In this document: positions 21,421 to 43,848 of the stretch, piece after piece | Layout of the letters: each line of letters opens with the position of its first letter | Numbering within the stretch: position 1 is the stretch's first letter | Assembly: GCA_921293015.1 (NCBI GenBank) | Contig: OV121097.1 | Span: 13,818,924 to 13,882,923, forward strand | Direction: 5' to 3' | DNA length: 64,000 bases | Source of the DNA: Phorcus lineatus | Lineage: Eukaryota; Mollusca; Gastropoda; Trochida; Trochidae | Position numbers and translations under genes: made by a program | The notes under the pieces: generated by a model | The model's input: the letters and a program-made list of their open reading frames with translations, nothing else | Told to the model about the DNA's origin: nothing | Databases searched by the model: none

Positions 21421-24400
21421 CATTTCGGGTACGAAATCATATGTTATTTTACTGGTCGAAGGATCAGGCGAAATGTCGAGATAATATGAGCTTTGTTATG
21501 ATTGGGTGACCACAAACAAATGACCAGACTTCTGAGATGGGAAACCGCCTTGTAGTTCATGATTATCGAGCATCTGTATAGATTGTTCTCTTTTCGAATG
21601 GTGTTTGTGCTTGTTGTATATATTTTTGTAGTCAAAGAGAAAAGAAAATTGTTATTAGTTTTAGTAACTATTGTAGTTTTTGTATCTTAAACATAATATG
21701 AAATTGCAAGCCAAAGGAAGAAAAATTTAGAAAAGGTTGCATAATGTCAAAAACATTCTTGCGGCATAATTCTAATCCTTTTGTCTGGCTTTATACCACA
21801 GTGTGATTTGTTAAATAATTTCATGTTCACACGTGTGATCACATTCAAATCGGTTTCAGAAATATGATTTATGCATTCAATGTTTCACTTCATTTGTTAT
21901 TGTAGAAATTTGAATTTGATGATAAATCTTTTATTGTGAAAATGTTTTAGTGTCAAAGACATGTATCACCCTTTCGTTATTTAAATTGTTTTTGTATTAC
22001 TTACATGCACGATCGATTTTCACTTACTGATTGTTCAAAGAGTACTACTTTCCATGTAAAGGAAGCGAAAAAACGAATTTTTGTTTTGATCCTTTTTCGT
22101 CGTTATCCCGAACATAGCGTATGTTTTATTATATTTTTGTCATGGATGACTTCAAAGAACCAGAAATGTAACAATCAATTCAAGATTTGTTTTCTCTCTT
22201 GGGAAACATACATTACAATGAAATAAACGGCGTCACAATGTTGTGTCGCTTCGAGACAAACGATTATATTTGAAATAAGTAGACAATACCAACAGACTGA
22301 TATTCTCACAATGATATATCTTTGTAACTTTCTTACCAAATCGTTTGATAAAATTGTATTGAGATAAGGATCGTAGATATAATTCATCTCTTGAATATTA
22401 AAAACACAATAACTGCAAATGAATATTTGAACATTGCGGGAACTATGAGACGGAATGGACTGTCACATATTTCACAAATGACAGACCTAAATGAAATACA
22501 GTGTACACAACATTCAGGGTTTGAATAAGCATATTGTTTTGTGAAATACTTTATAAAGTGACATGCAAGTTGAGAATAATGGTGTCACTTTTACATCGTG
22601 AAATAAGAACCAAACTCGACACAGTGCTACAATGGGAGAAGAAGAAGGGGAAAAAGATTAACCCGGTGTACATTGCTACTGTTGAAAAGAACATCGCATC
22701 ATCGCATTCTGTCAATCATCCCTTGAAATCAACACCACCTGCACTTGATCAGAGCAGGTAAAAACAGGAATTAAATTCACGAACTCTTCAAAACCGTAAT
22801 ATTTTGCTTCAAATGTCAGCGCCCTATTGTATCCCAGTACTTGTAACAGATATTAGAGCTGGTTTACAATTGAACTGTATTACAAAACCCCCATAGGGAA
22901 TCCTAGTTCTATAGAAGAGGATAATAGCCCCTTGAATTATGTTAGAAAGGCAGGCAGAGTCATTGAGTTCATCGACAATTCTGCTGTCTATTAATTTTGA
23001 CCAGGAGTCAATCTTAGAATGAACGCCAAGGGTTTAACAATAGGCGTTCCGAGTATGTTATCCCCGCTTTGCATACACTTCATAATAATCCAATCGCTTA
23101 AGCAGAGCTGCCACATAGGGAACACCTTTCGCATAAAAGAACCAACCAATCACAAGCTGCGATTAGTGTCGTCTGCTGTAATCGTTAATTGTCATTGTAG
23201 CATCTTATATTGTTCATCTAACTTTCGATATTTTGACAAAGGGTTAGAGATCTTAAGTGTCACGTTTGAAAAAATCTATTTGTGTACAACGCCCTATTCT
23301 AAAGAGATGAATTAAAAGTAAAGTGTTAATGCGAAACAGTGGCTATTTCCTCTCATGAGCCATCTGGTATCAAATTCTAGAGTAATTGTTTATGAATAGG
23401 CTACACACAACTAATGAAGTTGATTCTTCCAGATTATTCCATTTCCAGTCTTTTTGTGCTACTTTGCATTCCCGTTGAGCACCCCGTGAACCAAAATTAC
23501 TCAATTATGGAAACAAAATCAACTTTAAATAACATTATAATCAACGACTGAAAGTTCTTTTTGTACAGAATTTGTTCATTAGGCTTAGCAATGGTAATTT
23601 CCCCTTCACAATGGAAACACTTAGCCAATTCAACAATATGTCTATCAAAATATGATTCGCTATAGAAAAAAAATAATTATGACAAAAATAGTGTTTATGA
23701 ATATCAACCATGCATGAAGGATCATGAAGCCTAAAAAACCCTTCAATTTCCATATTGTTAAATAGATATCGATATAATTACATTTCAATTTAACGTGTAG
23801 ATGGTCTTCAATGGCGAATATTTTGCTCTCACGAAAAATCAATGATGCTTTAGAACAAGAAATACAAACGAATAAGTAATTGCTTTTTGTTTTGTCATTT
23901 TTGCAGTTGACTGTTATGCCTCTAATCGACATCACTGCTTTCTATGTAACCAGAAATAGAGCTATACTGTTGGTCGCGTCACCATACAAATAAAATATTT
24001 TTTCTCTCTGTTAAAACATTAAAAACTATTATTTACATACCAGAAGACACTCAGGTCAATTTCAGTTACCATTTCTGTTGAATTAATAGTGAGCATTGTA
24101 GCGTGGTAGATATTTCAATTTATGATAAAAAAAAACTTCTCAAAATATGATTAAAGTATATAGAACATGTGTAAATGGACAGCATTTACTACTGTCATGT
24201 ATATCATTCCGGCATAAACATTCATTAATCCGTATTACCTCAGGACAAATGCCCGAAAATTGATTGCTGTAAATGTTTAACCGCCTTAAGAACATTGTTA
24301 TTATCCTTATTATCCTTTGATATATTTTTTACTTTAGGACTTAAATGCATTTTCGTTTTAGGAAAGTTTATTTGATTTAAAACCACTGTCTTGCAAACAT

Positions 24401-26600
24401 TGACATTTATTTCCGTTTTTGTGAGATCACTTTAAGTATCTTAAATATCTGTTATTAGGAGACTATTACAAGTTTGGCTTCTTAACATGTAAACGTACAA
24501 GGACACTTAGGAAAGTGATATCTACACATGTGTACATATGTTATATTTGAACATATGGTCAGAATTTCTATTCATACAAAACAAACCTCAATATTGCCCT
24601 TTGTTTATCAAATAGTTCTTTAAATCGATTAATCCATTTGAGAAAATATGTCTTCAATAAAATGACTATAAAATTATATAGCTAGCAGAAAACTAACTCG
24701 TCGATCTAATTCTCAAGCTGTAATATAACCATCACCCTGATGTTGATGTAAACTTGTTTTGCTATATTTATTTAACCTTTTGTAAAATCATGCCTTGCTA
24801 AAAATATTTTTAGGAGACACTATCTTTAATAAACAAATCATTATATTCAGTATTTTCTTAATTTTTCTGAGCAAGTGGAAAACTTTCCTTTAAACATCTT
24901 TCATGTAACAATTTCCCAGATCTTTCAATTTGCGTTCATTGGAAGAAAGGAAAAATATAAACTGAGGTTTACTTTTGAACCTGTTATAAATTTAGAACTG
25001 AAAATACATACAATAGAGCATTTGTGGATCTCTCGCATGGAATGTATTTCAGATTTAAAATTTGTGTAGTCCTGTAGTATTTCGCCTTTGTCCTTTTTTC
25101 TCAGATAATTCGTTCTGTACAAAATTATATTTATTCTTTATAAACATCGTTTAGACATACAACATAAATAAACATATTATAATAATATGTAGTGTCATAT
25201 CGTCATTTATGTGCTCAAAACGAATATATCTAAGACTATCTGTTCATACGATAAAACGGGATTTTGTTTGCTTTTTTTAAAAACCTCTAAAGAAAGTAAG
25301 TGAAAATTTCATTTTCTTTCGAAAAAGATCTTTTGCAATCAGTGTCTTTCATATGATTACGTTCACTACGCTCTACATCTTGTTACATGCAAGTAATCTA
25401 ATTTATCAATTTATCATACTTTCATTACCAAGACATTAAACAATTGAGATTTAATTACAATATTCATATTGTCTTATCACAAAATCTGTCATGTAAACAA
25501 TCTATAATTAATCGTTTATAAAGGAGCTTTCCGTTCGGAAGCACATTCCAACATTTCTGAATTTTCCTAAGTGATATTTCCCTAACAACGACCTATCCTA
25601 ACTAGGATATCCCTAATTGAACACTGGTTCGGCCCATGTCTTCACCGAGCACATTAATACGCTCAAAGAGCTTTTAATTTCGCATATTTTCTTGACATGC
25701 CACTGTCAAGCAGCAATTTCCCTTATCCTTTTGATCTCAATACTCCCTTAATGTGCAATCAAATTTGATAATAATTCGTAATCTGATTTGCTTGCCAACG
25801 ACACTTCAACGCCAATGCAAAATTTCTATTTCTTTGGATCACCGATTTTCTTTTTATAATTGATGAATTGTAAACATTTAAAGTTCAAATCGAACTTCGA
25901 ACTACCGATAGAAAAAAAAATTGTTTTTCAAATCTTATGTTTTATAAAATCATTGCAACTGAAAGGATCGCCGTTTAAGGTTTTCATAGTTTTTTTTTCA
26001 TGAAGCTTAATTATTTCTGCAAAGGTATTGTATTTATTTTAATGAAGAATTCTATAAGATGTTTACTTAAGAACAATCATTAAAATATTCAAAACGATAA
26101 AGAAGAATAAAAGTCAGTTTTGTTGCAAAAAGGTAACATGATCGTGTCTTCAGATTTTTAGCATTTGTTGTCAATTATTTCCCGATAATAGGAAAAATAT
26201 ATCAATTTTAATCATTTCTTGTTTCAACTGTATATCTAAGATTACTTCACTTTATTTTTAGAAACAATGATGTATATGATATTCCAAATGTTTCTGTTAT
26301 TGTTGGAAATTATATAAGTAAACACATATGATAAATGATTTCCTTTCTATTATGAATTTTAAGACAAACCTTTCTATCAGAAGTGTATCTGCATGGGAAT
26401 AGAAAAAAATTGGTTTGATGACATGTGATGACATATCAAGTAAGAAAAAGGTTTTTTTAGATTTCAACATAGTGCGAGAAAGTAATTTCTAATGCATTTC
26501 ATTTAAAGTGATTTGGCAGAAAGTAGATCAAATATTTATAATTTACCAACTGAAGATAAAAAACATTATGTTAAACAAGATAATAAAACGATATTTCCGT
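21421..26600. other. Long AT-rich intergenic stretch
   Basis: Scattered short open frames on both strands without motifs, splice context or composition change. No terminal repeats of mobile elements stood out. Confidence 0.4.
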
Positions 26601-26639
26601 TTCACTTAAAAAGAAATTAAAATATCTAGGGACCATTTC

Positions 26640-27440
26640 CCCTTTAAAGCTTCCGACACCATTATTTGATGAAACCACAAGGCGTATATGTCCATCAATT
26701 GGCCCTTACACTTCATATAATATTGTCGTCTGCTAATTCCGAATCGGCGGGAATCTCCTTCAAATCTAAAGAAATGAAAAGATGGAAGTAATTACAGATA
26801 TCTATGAAATAATTGGCCTTTCCCCTTACTTGCCACGCCATATCTAATATAAACGCCATTCTCATTACAATCACTCTCGTCTGCTTAGAACGAAGAGCGG
26901 GAAATATTATCACCAGCAGACATGAATAGGTCCACGAATTTAAGAGGTCCTGACTCCGCCCTTTGAGGACCTTAAAGCTCGGAACATGGCTTAAATCCCT
27001 TCCTCAATCATTCATCCATGCGGGATCTCTCTTGCTCTGCCTAGGTAGCCGAAATCAACATGCAAAAACAGTCCCTTCCATTTGCTAGTCAAAAGACGTT
27101 TCGGGTAATGCAATTGATCCATCGAAGGGCAGTGATGCGTCAAGCATATGTTCAAGTGCTCGGACCAAGCCGCCGTTACAAGGGACTTGCTTTGCTATTG
27201 TCCGGGCGTTTGTGACGGGGATAATAATATCTCCTAGCTTCGTTCAGTCGTTTGTGATTTAAATTCCATTAAAAGAGTTGGAGGCTTGTTTGAGGCCCTC
27301 ACATCGAACAACTCGGCACATCGGGATGTCGTCTGTCGCTCTTATACAGCAATCATTTTCTCATAAAACGATCATAGGCCTGCTATAAAATTATCCAGTT
27401 GTTTCCTTTTGGCGATAAGGAATTTTAAGAAATTAATTAG
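26640..27440 (+). promoter_or_regulatory. Candidate promoter / cis-regulatory block of the BarH gene
   Basis: GC content is more balanced than on either side, repeats are absent, and the block runs up to the first coding exon. TATAAAA at 27384-27390 lies 137 bases upstream of the start codon and could place transcription initiation near 27415. A pyrimidine tract and TTTAG at 27473-27477 could instead be the acceptor of a 5' untranslated exon. Regulatory function is inferred from position and composition only. Confidence 0.35.
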
Positions 27441-27526
27441 CATTTTGTTTTTTGTTAAAATTTTTGAATTTGTTTAGGAAAGTTCTCGAAAGACAATATC
27501 AGAAATTGTTTTATTTGGTATCAAAC

Positions 27527-36355
<8,829 letters not shown>

Positions 36356-37780
36356 ATTGTTCTTCATTATTTCAAATGGAAAGTAATGAAAGCCTGTATG
36401 AGTCACACAATGAGAATCCCCGGATCCAAACGTCCCTCTTTGTGTATATTCAGTACAGTATTTGTATCCTTGGATCAATTTGTTCTTCTTAGGGGGATGG
36501 GGATTTTGAACTCTAAATTTCCTCTAAGGTCCCATGATGTCAACTGTACCTCAATCAACGACAGAAGAGAAACCGAACTGCATTGCTTAAAATATTTCAA
36601 TGCCATCGATTGACTTTCAAAAAGCATGTCTAGGTCATGATATGAGAGTCCTTGGATCAACGTGTACCTCTTTCTGCATATGTCACAGTATTTGGACCCT
36701 TGGATCAACAAATCCTTTTTTGAGGGAGTACCTCGGATCAACGCGGCCCTCTTTCAATAAACTCTTCACAGTACATAGACCCTTGGATCAATACGTCTCT
36801 CTAAAGGAGGGTCTAACATACCTCTAATTGCCCTAGACCACATTTTCCCCATCATTTTTACTAGGGAAGCTAATGAGAAAATGTAACTGTTGGTCGAACC
36901 ATACTGTGATGAAGTCCTTACAGTAAATGCTACCAAAATGTAACATTGAACCTATGCCAATCGCATTAAAATCAGACGTTCGTACCAGTCAAACCCACTG
37001 CGTTTACGGTCTGCTAATTAAGACCTTCCTCATCACATAGAATCCAAATGTTTACAAAAGAGAATTGGAACCAATTAGCCTTTTTTTTAGTTTTGTGAAC
37101 CTCTTATCAATCTTTGTCCCAAAGTGAGACATTGAAGGGAAGGTATAGCAAAGCTAAATTGATTTTAGGATACTTTTTACATTGTCCCCTTCATTAGATT
37201 TTGCGAGAAAGGATATTAAACGAGTACCGGAGGCATACAATGTCAATGTCACGAATGTAAATTTGACGATAATTGACGTCATAGCATCATTGCTTAACGT
37301 CACGTCACCATGAAGTATAAAATTCTTATAAGTGTTGATACGTTTAAAGAAGTAATTGGGTGCATAATGCAGGAATGCAGGTCTTGGTCAAAGTACATTT
37401 TGAAAGAAGATCCTTGTGTTTTGGCTCTGATCAAGGGTATAATAGGTCAGTGATATGCTGGTAAGAAGACAAATTTTCATTTAAATCAATTATGACGAGA
37501 ATGTGACCTCCATTCATTTTTCCCTATTCCAATACATAAAATTGTTGAACAATACGAAGTTACCGATAACGTAGAATAACAAGGAATTGTGTTTGTGACA
37601 TTGAAGCTTCGTAAAATCCTTCTCTTTGGTGGTGATGACTATTTTGCAGCACGTGACACACTAAATTGTGGATGGTTGGGTATTTATTATCAGTTATGAC
37701 ATCTTCACCATGTGAAAACAGCATTAATATCCGTGTGAATGAGTGTTATGTATAGAAAATAAATAGCAATAAACATATGT
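36356..37780 (+). other. BarH: Putative BarH 3' untranslated region
   Basis: About 1.4 kb from the stop to the tandem poly(A) signals at 37758-37763 and 37768-37773, followed by GT-rich sequence. The first part carries the repeat described above; the rest has no feature. Confidence 0.5.
37758..37773 (+). terminator. Two poly(A) signals, likely BarH transcript end
   Basis: Two AATAAA hexamers 10 bp apart, with TGTGTTCGTGTTCATTG just downstream as a GU-rich element. Confidence 0.45.
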
Positions 37781-38096
37781 TCAAAGAAAGTGTGTTCGTG
37801 TTCATTGTTCATTGTTCAAATGATTTTGAGTGATTCACACAAAAATCGCTGAAGGCAGTTATCACTTAGTACTTGATGATTCCTTCTCCGACTACGGAAT
37901 CAATTGAGTTAATAGTTTTGATACCTTCTGAATAAAATGCATTCTGCAGGAACTAAAATATGTTGAGAAAAAATATATATATTCACCGTTTAATGTTTAA
38001 TGAAATTAGGAATACCATATGAAGACAATTACTTTAAATGCAATGCACAGGCAGAGAATATTTGTAAATTGAAACGTAACAGTTCCGTACAGATAA

Positions 38097-38885
38097 AAGC
38101 ATTCCATTCTATAACAAAAGCATTTCATTCTATAAGCAGTCCATTTCCGTAACAAACGCATTCCATTCTATAAGAAGTCCATTTCCATATCAAAAGCATT
38201 CCATTCTATAACAAAGGCATTCCATTCTATAACAAAAGCATTCCATTCCATAACAAAGGCAGTCCATTCTATAACAAAAGCAGTTCATTCTATAACAAAA
38301 GCATACAATTCTATAACAAAGACATTCCATTCTATAACAAAAGCAGTTCATTCTATAACAAAAGCAGTTCATTCTATCACAAAAGCAGTTCATTCTATAA
38401 CAAAAGCAGTTCATTCTATAACAAAGACATTCCATTCTATAACAGAAGCAGTTCATTCTATAACAAAGACATTCCATTCTATAACAAAAGCAGTTCATTC
38501 TATAACAAAGATATTCTATTCTATAACAAAAGCAGTCCATTCTATAACAAAGACATTCCATTCTATAACAAAAGCAGTTCATTCTATAACAAAGACATTC
38601 CATTCTATAACAAAAGCAGTTCATTCTATAACAAAAGCATTCCATTCTATAACAAAAGCAGTTCATTCTATAACAAAATCAGTTCATTCTATAACAAAAG
38701 CAGTCCATTCTATAACAAAAGCAGTTCATTCTATAACAAACGCATTCCATAACAAAAGCATACAATTCTATAACAAAGACATTCCATTCTGTAACAAAAG
38801 CAGTTCATTCTATAACAAAAGCAGTTCATTCTATAACAAAAGCAGTTCATTCTATAACAAAAGCAGTTCATTCTTTAATAAAGAC
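38097..38885. repeat. 21-bp minisatellite (CATTCTATAACAAAAGCAGTT)n
   Basis: About 37 copies of a 21-mer, with two main variants (AAAGCAGTT and AAGACATTC). Because 21 is divisible by three, the minus strand is open for 158 codons of a Cys-rich heptapeptide, which I do not take as a gene. Confidence 0.95.
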
Positions 38886-38889
38886 ATCC

Positions 38890-40260
38890 CAGAGTGGAAC
38901 AATAGAGGTGATGCCTAGAATTGTTGGAATGCTAGGGATCTATATTCGGGTGCATACCATAACTCACGCGGATAGGTATGTGAAGTATTTTAGAATTTTA
39001 GGGCTCGTATCATGTATTCGGGTATATAGCTGTATATATGTATGTTGACCCAAGCAGACAGGAATATGCAACATTTAGATATCAATTAAATTTGAATAAA
39101 TTTCCAACATTGTAAATTTGCGCACTTACCTTGAGTCATACAGATAGGGATGTAATATATTTAATTAAGTAAACAAAGAACCTTCAATTTATAATCGAAT
39201 AACATTCCTGCGTGTATTTTAATCAAAACAAGTTAGCTATATATATATTTATTCTACCTCTACCTTTTCATTCGTAATATATATCAATTATGAATACATG
39301 ATCGATGTGTTAAGTATTTAGTCAAATCAACAAAGAACCTTCAATTTAAATTGAAAAACATTCCAACATCATATTTGCGGAAAGTATTTAATAAGAACAG
39401 GTTACCTGTATGTATATATTCTGTCTCCGATTATTAATTAATTCATAACATAAATTGATTATGAATTGACAGAAGACACATTTCATCAGTAATTACAACT
39501 ATCTTATGTTATCACGTGAATAAATAACAGATGGAATTAAATTACCTGTTTAGTGGAGTATTATAAAAAAGCGATCACATTCAGTCTGTTTGTCATACAT
39601 GGTTGAAATTAGACGCTAAAACTCAGCATGTGTGCCGGGTAACCTATTTCCCGACCCGGTTTAACATAGAAACCTGTATCACAGTTACGTTGTGGCGAAT
39701 GTTTCACGTTCGCGTTATTTGTTTTGTAAATACACGAAGTAAAACTAAAACCAAGCACCTATACCGAATTGCGTTGCGTGAATAACACAGTACACTCCCC
39801 AACCGTGAGGTCGCAGTCATAAAAAGGAATGTCTGTACTTGAAAACTCCTATTACGATGGTATCAATACCTTGATAAGTTGGAAAATAAGAACCGCGCTA
39901 TAAATCTATACGGAGTTATTTCCCTTGTTCCGTGTTTTTGGAATCGTTTCGAGGGTATCTACACAGGAGACATTTTTCTCAGAAACTATTTAAGATAGAA
40001 TACTCAAAATTGGTGTGTGTCTTCAGGTTATCAATAACTTGATGGATTTCGAAAAGAAGAATCGGAGTTTTTGACCTTATTCTGTGTTCGGTTCGACAGT
40101 GTCTTCAAAAGGACTTTTCTTGGAAACTTTTTAGAATAGGATAACCAAATTTGCTGTATGTTTTTCGGGTAATAATACCTTGATGGAGTTCGTAGGTTAG
40201 ATGTATGCAATAATATATTACAGAGTTATGGTCCATGTATGAAAATGTTGGGAGCTATAA
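38890..40260. other. Intergenic with a weak 157-bp duplication
   Basis: CAAAGAACCTTCAATTTA recurs at 39174 and 39331 with similar surroundings, a diverged tandem duplication. Near 39630-39665, CCGGGTAACC...CCCGACCCGG is a short GC-rich dyad. No gene seen. Confidence 0.45.
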
Positions 40261-40421
40261 TGACAAATAATTTGGCGGGGTATGTTGCATCTTCCTACTC
40301 AAAGCTCAACTATCGCCAGTCGCGAGTCCAAGTTAACCCTTGCTGCCGACCTAAGACTTTTCTGGCCTTTTACCAGCGCCCCCTCTGGCGATTTTAGTAA
40401 TCTCTAGTTACCTCCCTTACC

Positions 40422-40670
40422 ATGGCATATCGGCCTCGCATTGTCATTTGTGATAAAATCAAAATGGCCGCGCCCATTGAAAGTGATCTGTTTTATAAGA
40501 TTACAATGAAGTTTAGTTTTGCGAATCTTTCAAACAAGAAGATTGAGTTTATAAATGCTAAGGGCACGGAAATGAAGTTTTTTTGGTTATTGGGACCGGT
40601 TTTAGGAAATATTTTACATATGAATGTGCTCCTTTTATTGTTAAAGGGAAAGTATGAAGGAGGTCCCTAG
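40422..40670 (+). CDS. Unrecognised 82-codon ORF
   Basis: It starts MAYRPRIVICDKIKMAAP in a GC-richer stretch (ACCATGGCA context) and ends in a hydrophobic run near GPVLGNILHMNVLLLLL. No motif is recognisable and no splice partners were found. It may be a fragment of a transposon or a chance frame; the second in-frame ATG (AAAATGGCC) has the better start context. Confidence 0.2.
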   Translation: MAYRPRIVICDKIKMAAPIESDLFYKITMKFSFANLSNKKIEFINAKGTEMKFFWLLGPVLGNILHMNVLLLLLKGKYEGGP

Positions 40671-41139
40671 TATCATGGGTCTTACCATTATACATGTATA
40701 ATTTCATCGAAATTATTAAAGTTTACACATTGTTGATTTTTTAAAAATAGCTGGACAACTGTCCTAAATATTATCATCAAGAGAAATTAAATGCAATATA
40801 GGTTTATATTCAGATTTGATAAAGCATTTGCAAAACTAGAAAAACAATTTTGGTAAAAAAAAATACCTCGTATTAGTTTTACCGGGCATTGATATTTAGT
40901 TGGTAAATTTAGACACTATGGCAAAAGAATATTTCAATAAATCCTTAGATATCATGCAAGTTAATTTCTTTTGGAATAATGAGAACATTACATTCAACTA
41001 TCATTATCTTTATCGTGAAAAAAAATATTTACAAATATTCTAAATCTAGTAATATCCTCTTCATAATTGGCGGAAAGATTAATCTTTTTATTTGGTTCTT
41101 AGTTTTGTAGTAAATCGAATGTTACATTTATCATTTGTG

Positions 41140-42210
41140 AAATACAATACAATACAAATATAATATTCATTGAGTTGATTGCATATAGAGACGTATTTCG
41201 AACTTATGGACACTATCTCTTCAATAAAGACACAATAATTTTACAAAACATTGACAGTTTCCTTAAAGTTCCTAGCTTATTTGTATTAAAATGATGTTCA
41301 TTTTGAATACATTTGGTCTGATATGATAACATTTGTGAATGTATTTTTCTCTTCAAATTCTAAACTCATAAATAACAAATGAAACTCATTTTCATTTAAA
41401 TTACAGATTGTACATTTCCTATCATTTACAGGGATTTGTCGCCATCTACCTGTCTCTATAGGAAGAAAATGGTTAGAAGTTCTGATTTCAAAAGATTTAT
41501 GTAATGTGGGGAAGTTAGTTATTGTTCAAAGTTGAGAAATGGATTTTTGAATATACTATAAACAGTTACTTTGAAGAAATCCATGTTTGCTGAAAGGTAT
41601 CTTTTAATTTACTTTTAACAATTGATCTTAGCCAGAAGATACTTTTGAATTTTTGAAATTTTCAAATAAAACTCAATCCAAGTTCGTTGAAAAGTTCTGA
41701 AGGTAATTTATCTATTTATGTACATATTTATGTGCCAGTTGAAATCGTTGAATATTAATTCATAAATCAAGGATTACAAATTTGACGATTTTCCAGTTAT
41801 AAGTTTCGCCCAAAATCTCACCATTCTGGTTTTGATAACATTAACAAGTGGGAAACTACACATGTACCTAATTCACCTTAGACCATATAGTTGGGTGAAC
41901 ATTTCCGAAGCGATGTTAAATATTTGAGAAAACAAAGTGATGTGTTTTAGAATCCCAGATTTCACATTCATATAATAGAATTGCGAATTTTGGATTTGGA
42001 GGTAATAATTTTTAGCTTCCATTCATTGCAATGATTACTAAAAATATCTAACATACTTTGCAAATCATTGGGGTCTGCGGATATAAGAAACGTATCATCA
42101 GCATACAACAATGCAAAAAGTGTGATAAATGATTCTAAGCGGTTGTAAAAATCGTCAGGTCTCAGTTGTAAACGGCAACATGAATCAACATGAAATGGAT
42201 CACTCATACG
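41140..42210 (-). mobile_element. LINE (non-LTR retrotransposon) fragment, reverse transcriptase
   Basis: Near 42207-42010 the minus strand encodes LLYADDTFLISADPNDLQSM, with the catalytic YADD box, followed by NEWKLKI. Around 41470-41340 it encodes LPIETGRWRQIPVNDRKC and then CNLNENEFHLLF, the cysteine-containing C-terminus typical of these elements. Intervening sequence is shifted and stop-ridden, so the copy is dead. The 5' part is missing. The 3' end has an ATTGTATTGTATT-type tail near 41150. Confidence 0.75.
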
Positions 42211-42331
42211 ATCCGCACCAGTGGTTGTTGGTCAACAAAAACAGAGATAAACAGAGCGATGTGTCCCAACAAGTATCCCAAATGATACATTCACTCTTTA
42301 TAACTTGGTGTAAAACTCCAACTATTTGCGA

Positions 42332-42561
42332 AGTGAGGTGATCTTGGGTTTAATGCCTCTTTCAAAAGTATTTCACTTAAATCGCGGCTGCTAGTATTGT
42401 CGCAGGGAGAAAGCCAGTAACACCATTGTGGCTATGCATTGCAGTGAAACCTGCCAGCATCGGTGGGAAATAGCAAACGATGAGTGATAGTGCGCTGAAA
42501 TTCAGTGTAGCATTGAACCCAAATCTTTCAGCCTTTAGAACAGTTCTCTACTGCAGGCACA
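42332..42561 (-). mobile_element. tRNA-derived SINE copy, head missing
   Basis: Read on the minus strand it shows the family body: TTGGGTTCAATGCTACAC, GAATTTCAGCGCACTA and the tail TCACCTCACTT. The tRNA-like head is absent. It abuts the LINE fragment. Confidence 0.8.
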
Positions 42562-43410
42562 CTATTCGTAAAAATTGCGAAATACCGTTACCCTCGTAAA
42601 ATAATGTTTGGCCCACAAATGTCACCAAAGTTTCATCGACCTCTCCTGTAGATAGAAAATCATATTTGTAACAATCGAGGCTGTTCTTAATTAAACCAAT
42701 ACACTTCTTAAAGAGGTTTTTGGCGTCCTTTTTTGGCATCTAAATATTCGTTTATTTTGACCAAGTTTGAAAGAAAACAAACATACCATAGATGAAGCAG
42801 TAAAATAATGATACGTTATGTAAAAATGAATAAGGAAAACACTAATAACCCATATTCCTTAGCTTGTATAATAAATATTTTCCCGTTAAGTAATTTCGAA
42901 CGACTCCATTCATTGTTATTCAACTGTGTATTCTTTTGAAACAAAAGTACTAATCATAATGAATTTTGAACTAATCTTGTTTAAATGAAAAATATGTGAA
43001 AACAGAAATGGCCTCTTGAAATTCGTTTCCACAAAGACATGTTTAAACATTATTCCTTAAGGTGTTTTTTTTCTACATATATAAAACAATACTTCAAATC
43101 TTCAAATTAAAACAGACATAAATTTCATAATTGGTAAGTTTTTATTCATAATTTGATGGGCTACGATGAATTATACATGTATTTATGTTTCATTGCTCTA
43201 TCTAAGCCCTGTGTAAATTGAAAATCTTAATGGAGAAGGAGCAGTGTCCCTGTATATTCTTTTTACTTGGTAGTTTTAAGATATTTAATGGTGTAATTGC
43301 ATCTTAAGGGTGTAGTAGCACGTACGTTAGATTTATAAAGTTAAACCAAGACAACGAAAATAACTGTTTCGAATAGGCGGAGAATGTTTTTCAATCAAAT
43401 TAGCCAACCA
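42562..43410. other. Intergenic, one unrecognised minus-strand ORF
   Basis: The 63-codon frame starting at 42739 on the minus strand (MPKKDAKNLFKKCIGLIKN) has a protein-like composition, but its end runs into the SINE, and no splice sites or motif support it. The rest is AT-rich without features. Confidence 0.3.
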
Positions 43411-43412
43411 CA

Positions 43413-43481
43413 AGTGCGCTGGAATTCAGTGTAGCATTGCACCCAAACCTTACAGCCTGTAGATCAGTTCTCTACTGCAAT
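43413..43481 (-). mobile_element. SINE fragment
   Basis: About 70 bases matching the middle of the SINE body (GTTTGGGTGCAATGCTACAC, GAATTCCAGCGC) on the minus strand. Confidence 0.7.
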
Positions 43482-43848
43482 GTTTCAAATTGCAATAGAA
43501 AGTTTTTTATCAAAAGAAGGGTTTTTTAAACGAGCATATGATGATCTGTTAATTGCTCTACCTCAGTTGATAAAAGGTCTTTATACATAATGGTGTAAAT
43601 GGATTTTAAAGGGACAATTACACGCATTTTGATTTAACAAAGTCATCCCATGAAACGAAAATAAATGGTTCCGATTGCTAGAGAATGTTTTAATCAGAAG
43701 GAGTTGATTTGTTACATGCCCTACCTCAAATAATGCAAAGGTTGATTTTGCTTGATATCTGATTATTACCTCAACGACCTCAGATGATTGAGATTAGTAA
43801 TGAGATGTTTTACATAATAGTTATAATATTATTATTACAATAATAATA

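Noticed and set aside
27452-27526. N-terminal extension of BarH upstream of the ATG at 27527
   Set aside because: It needs a non-ATG start and crosses a likely splice acceptor; the ATG at 27527 has a strong context and Bar-like acidic sequence follows at once.
38190-38666. 158-codon Cys-rich heptapeptide ORF on the minus strand
   Set aside because: It is produced entirely by a 21-bp minisatellite whose period is a multiple of three; no start context, splice sites or non-repeat coding sequence accompany it.
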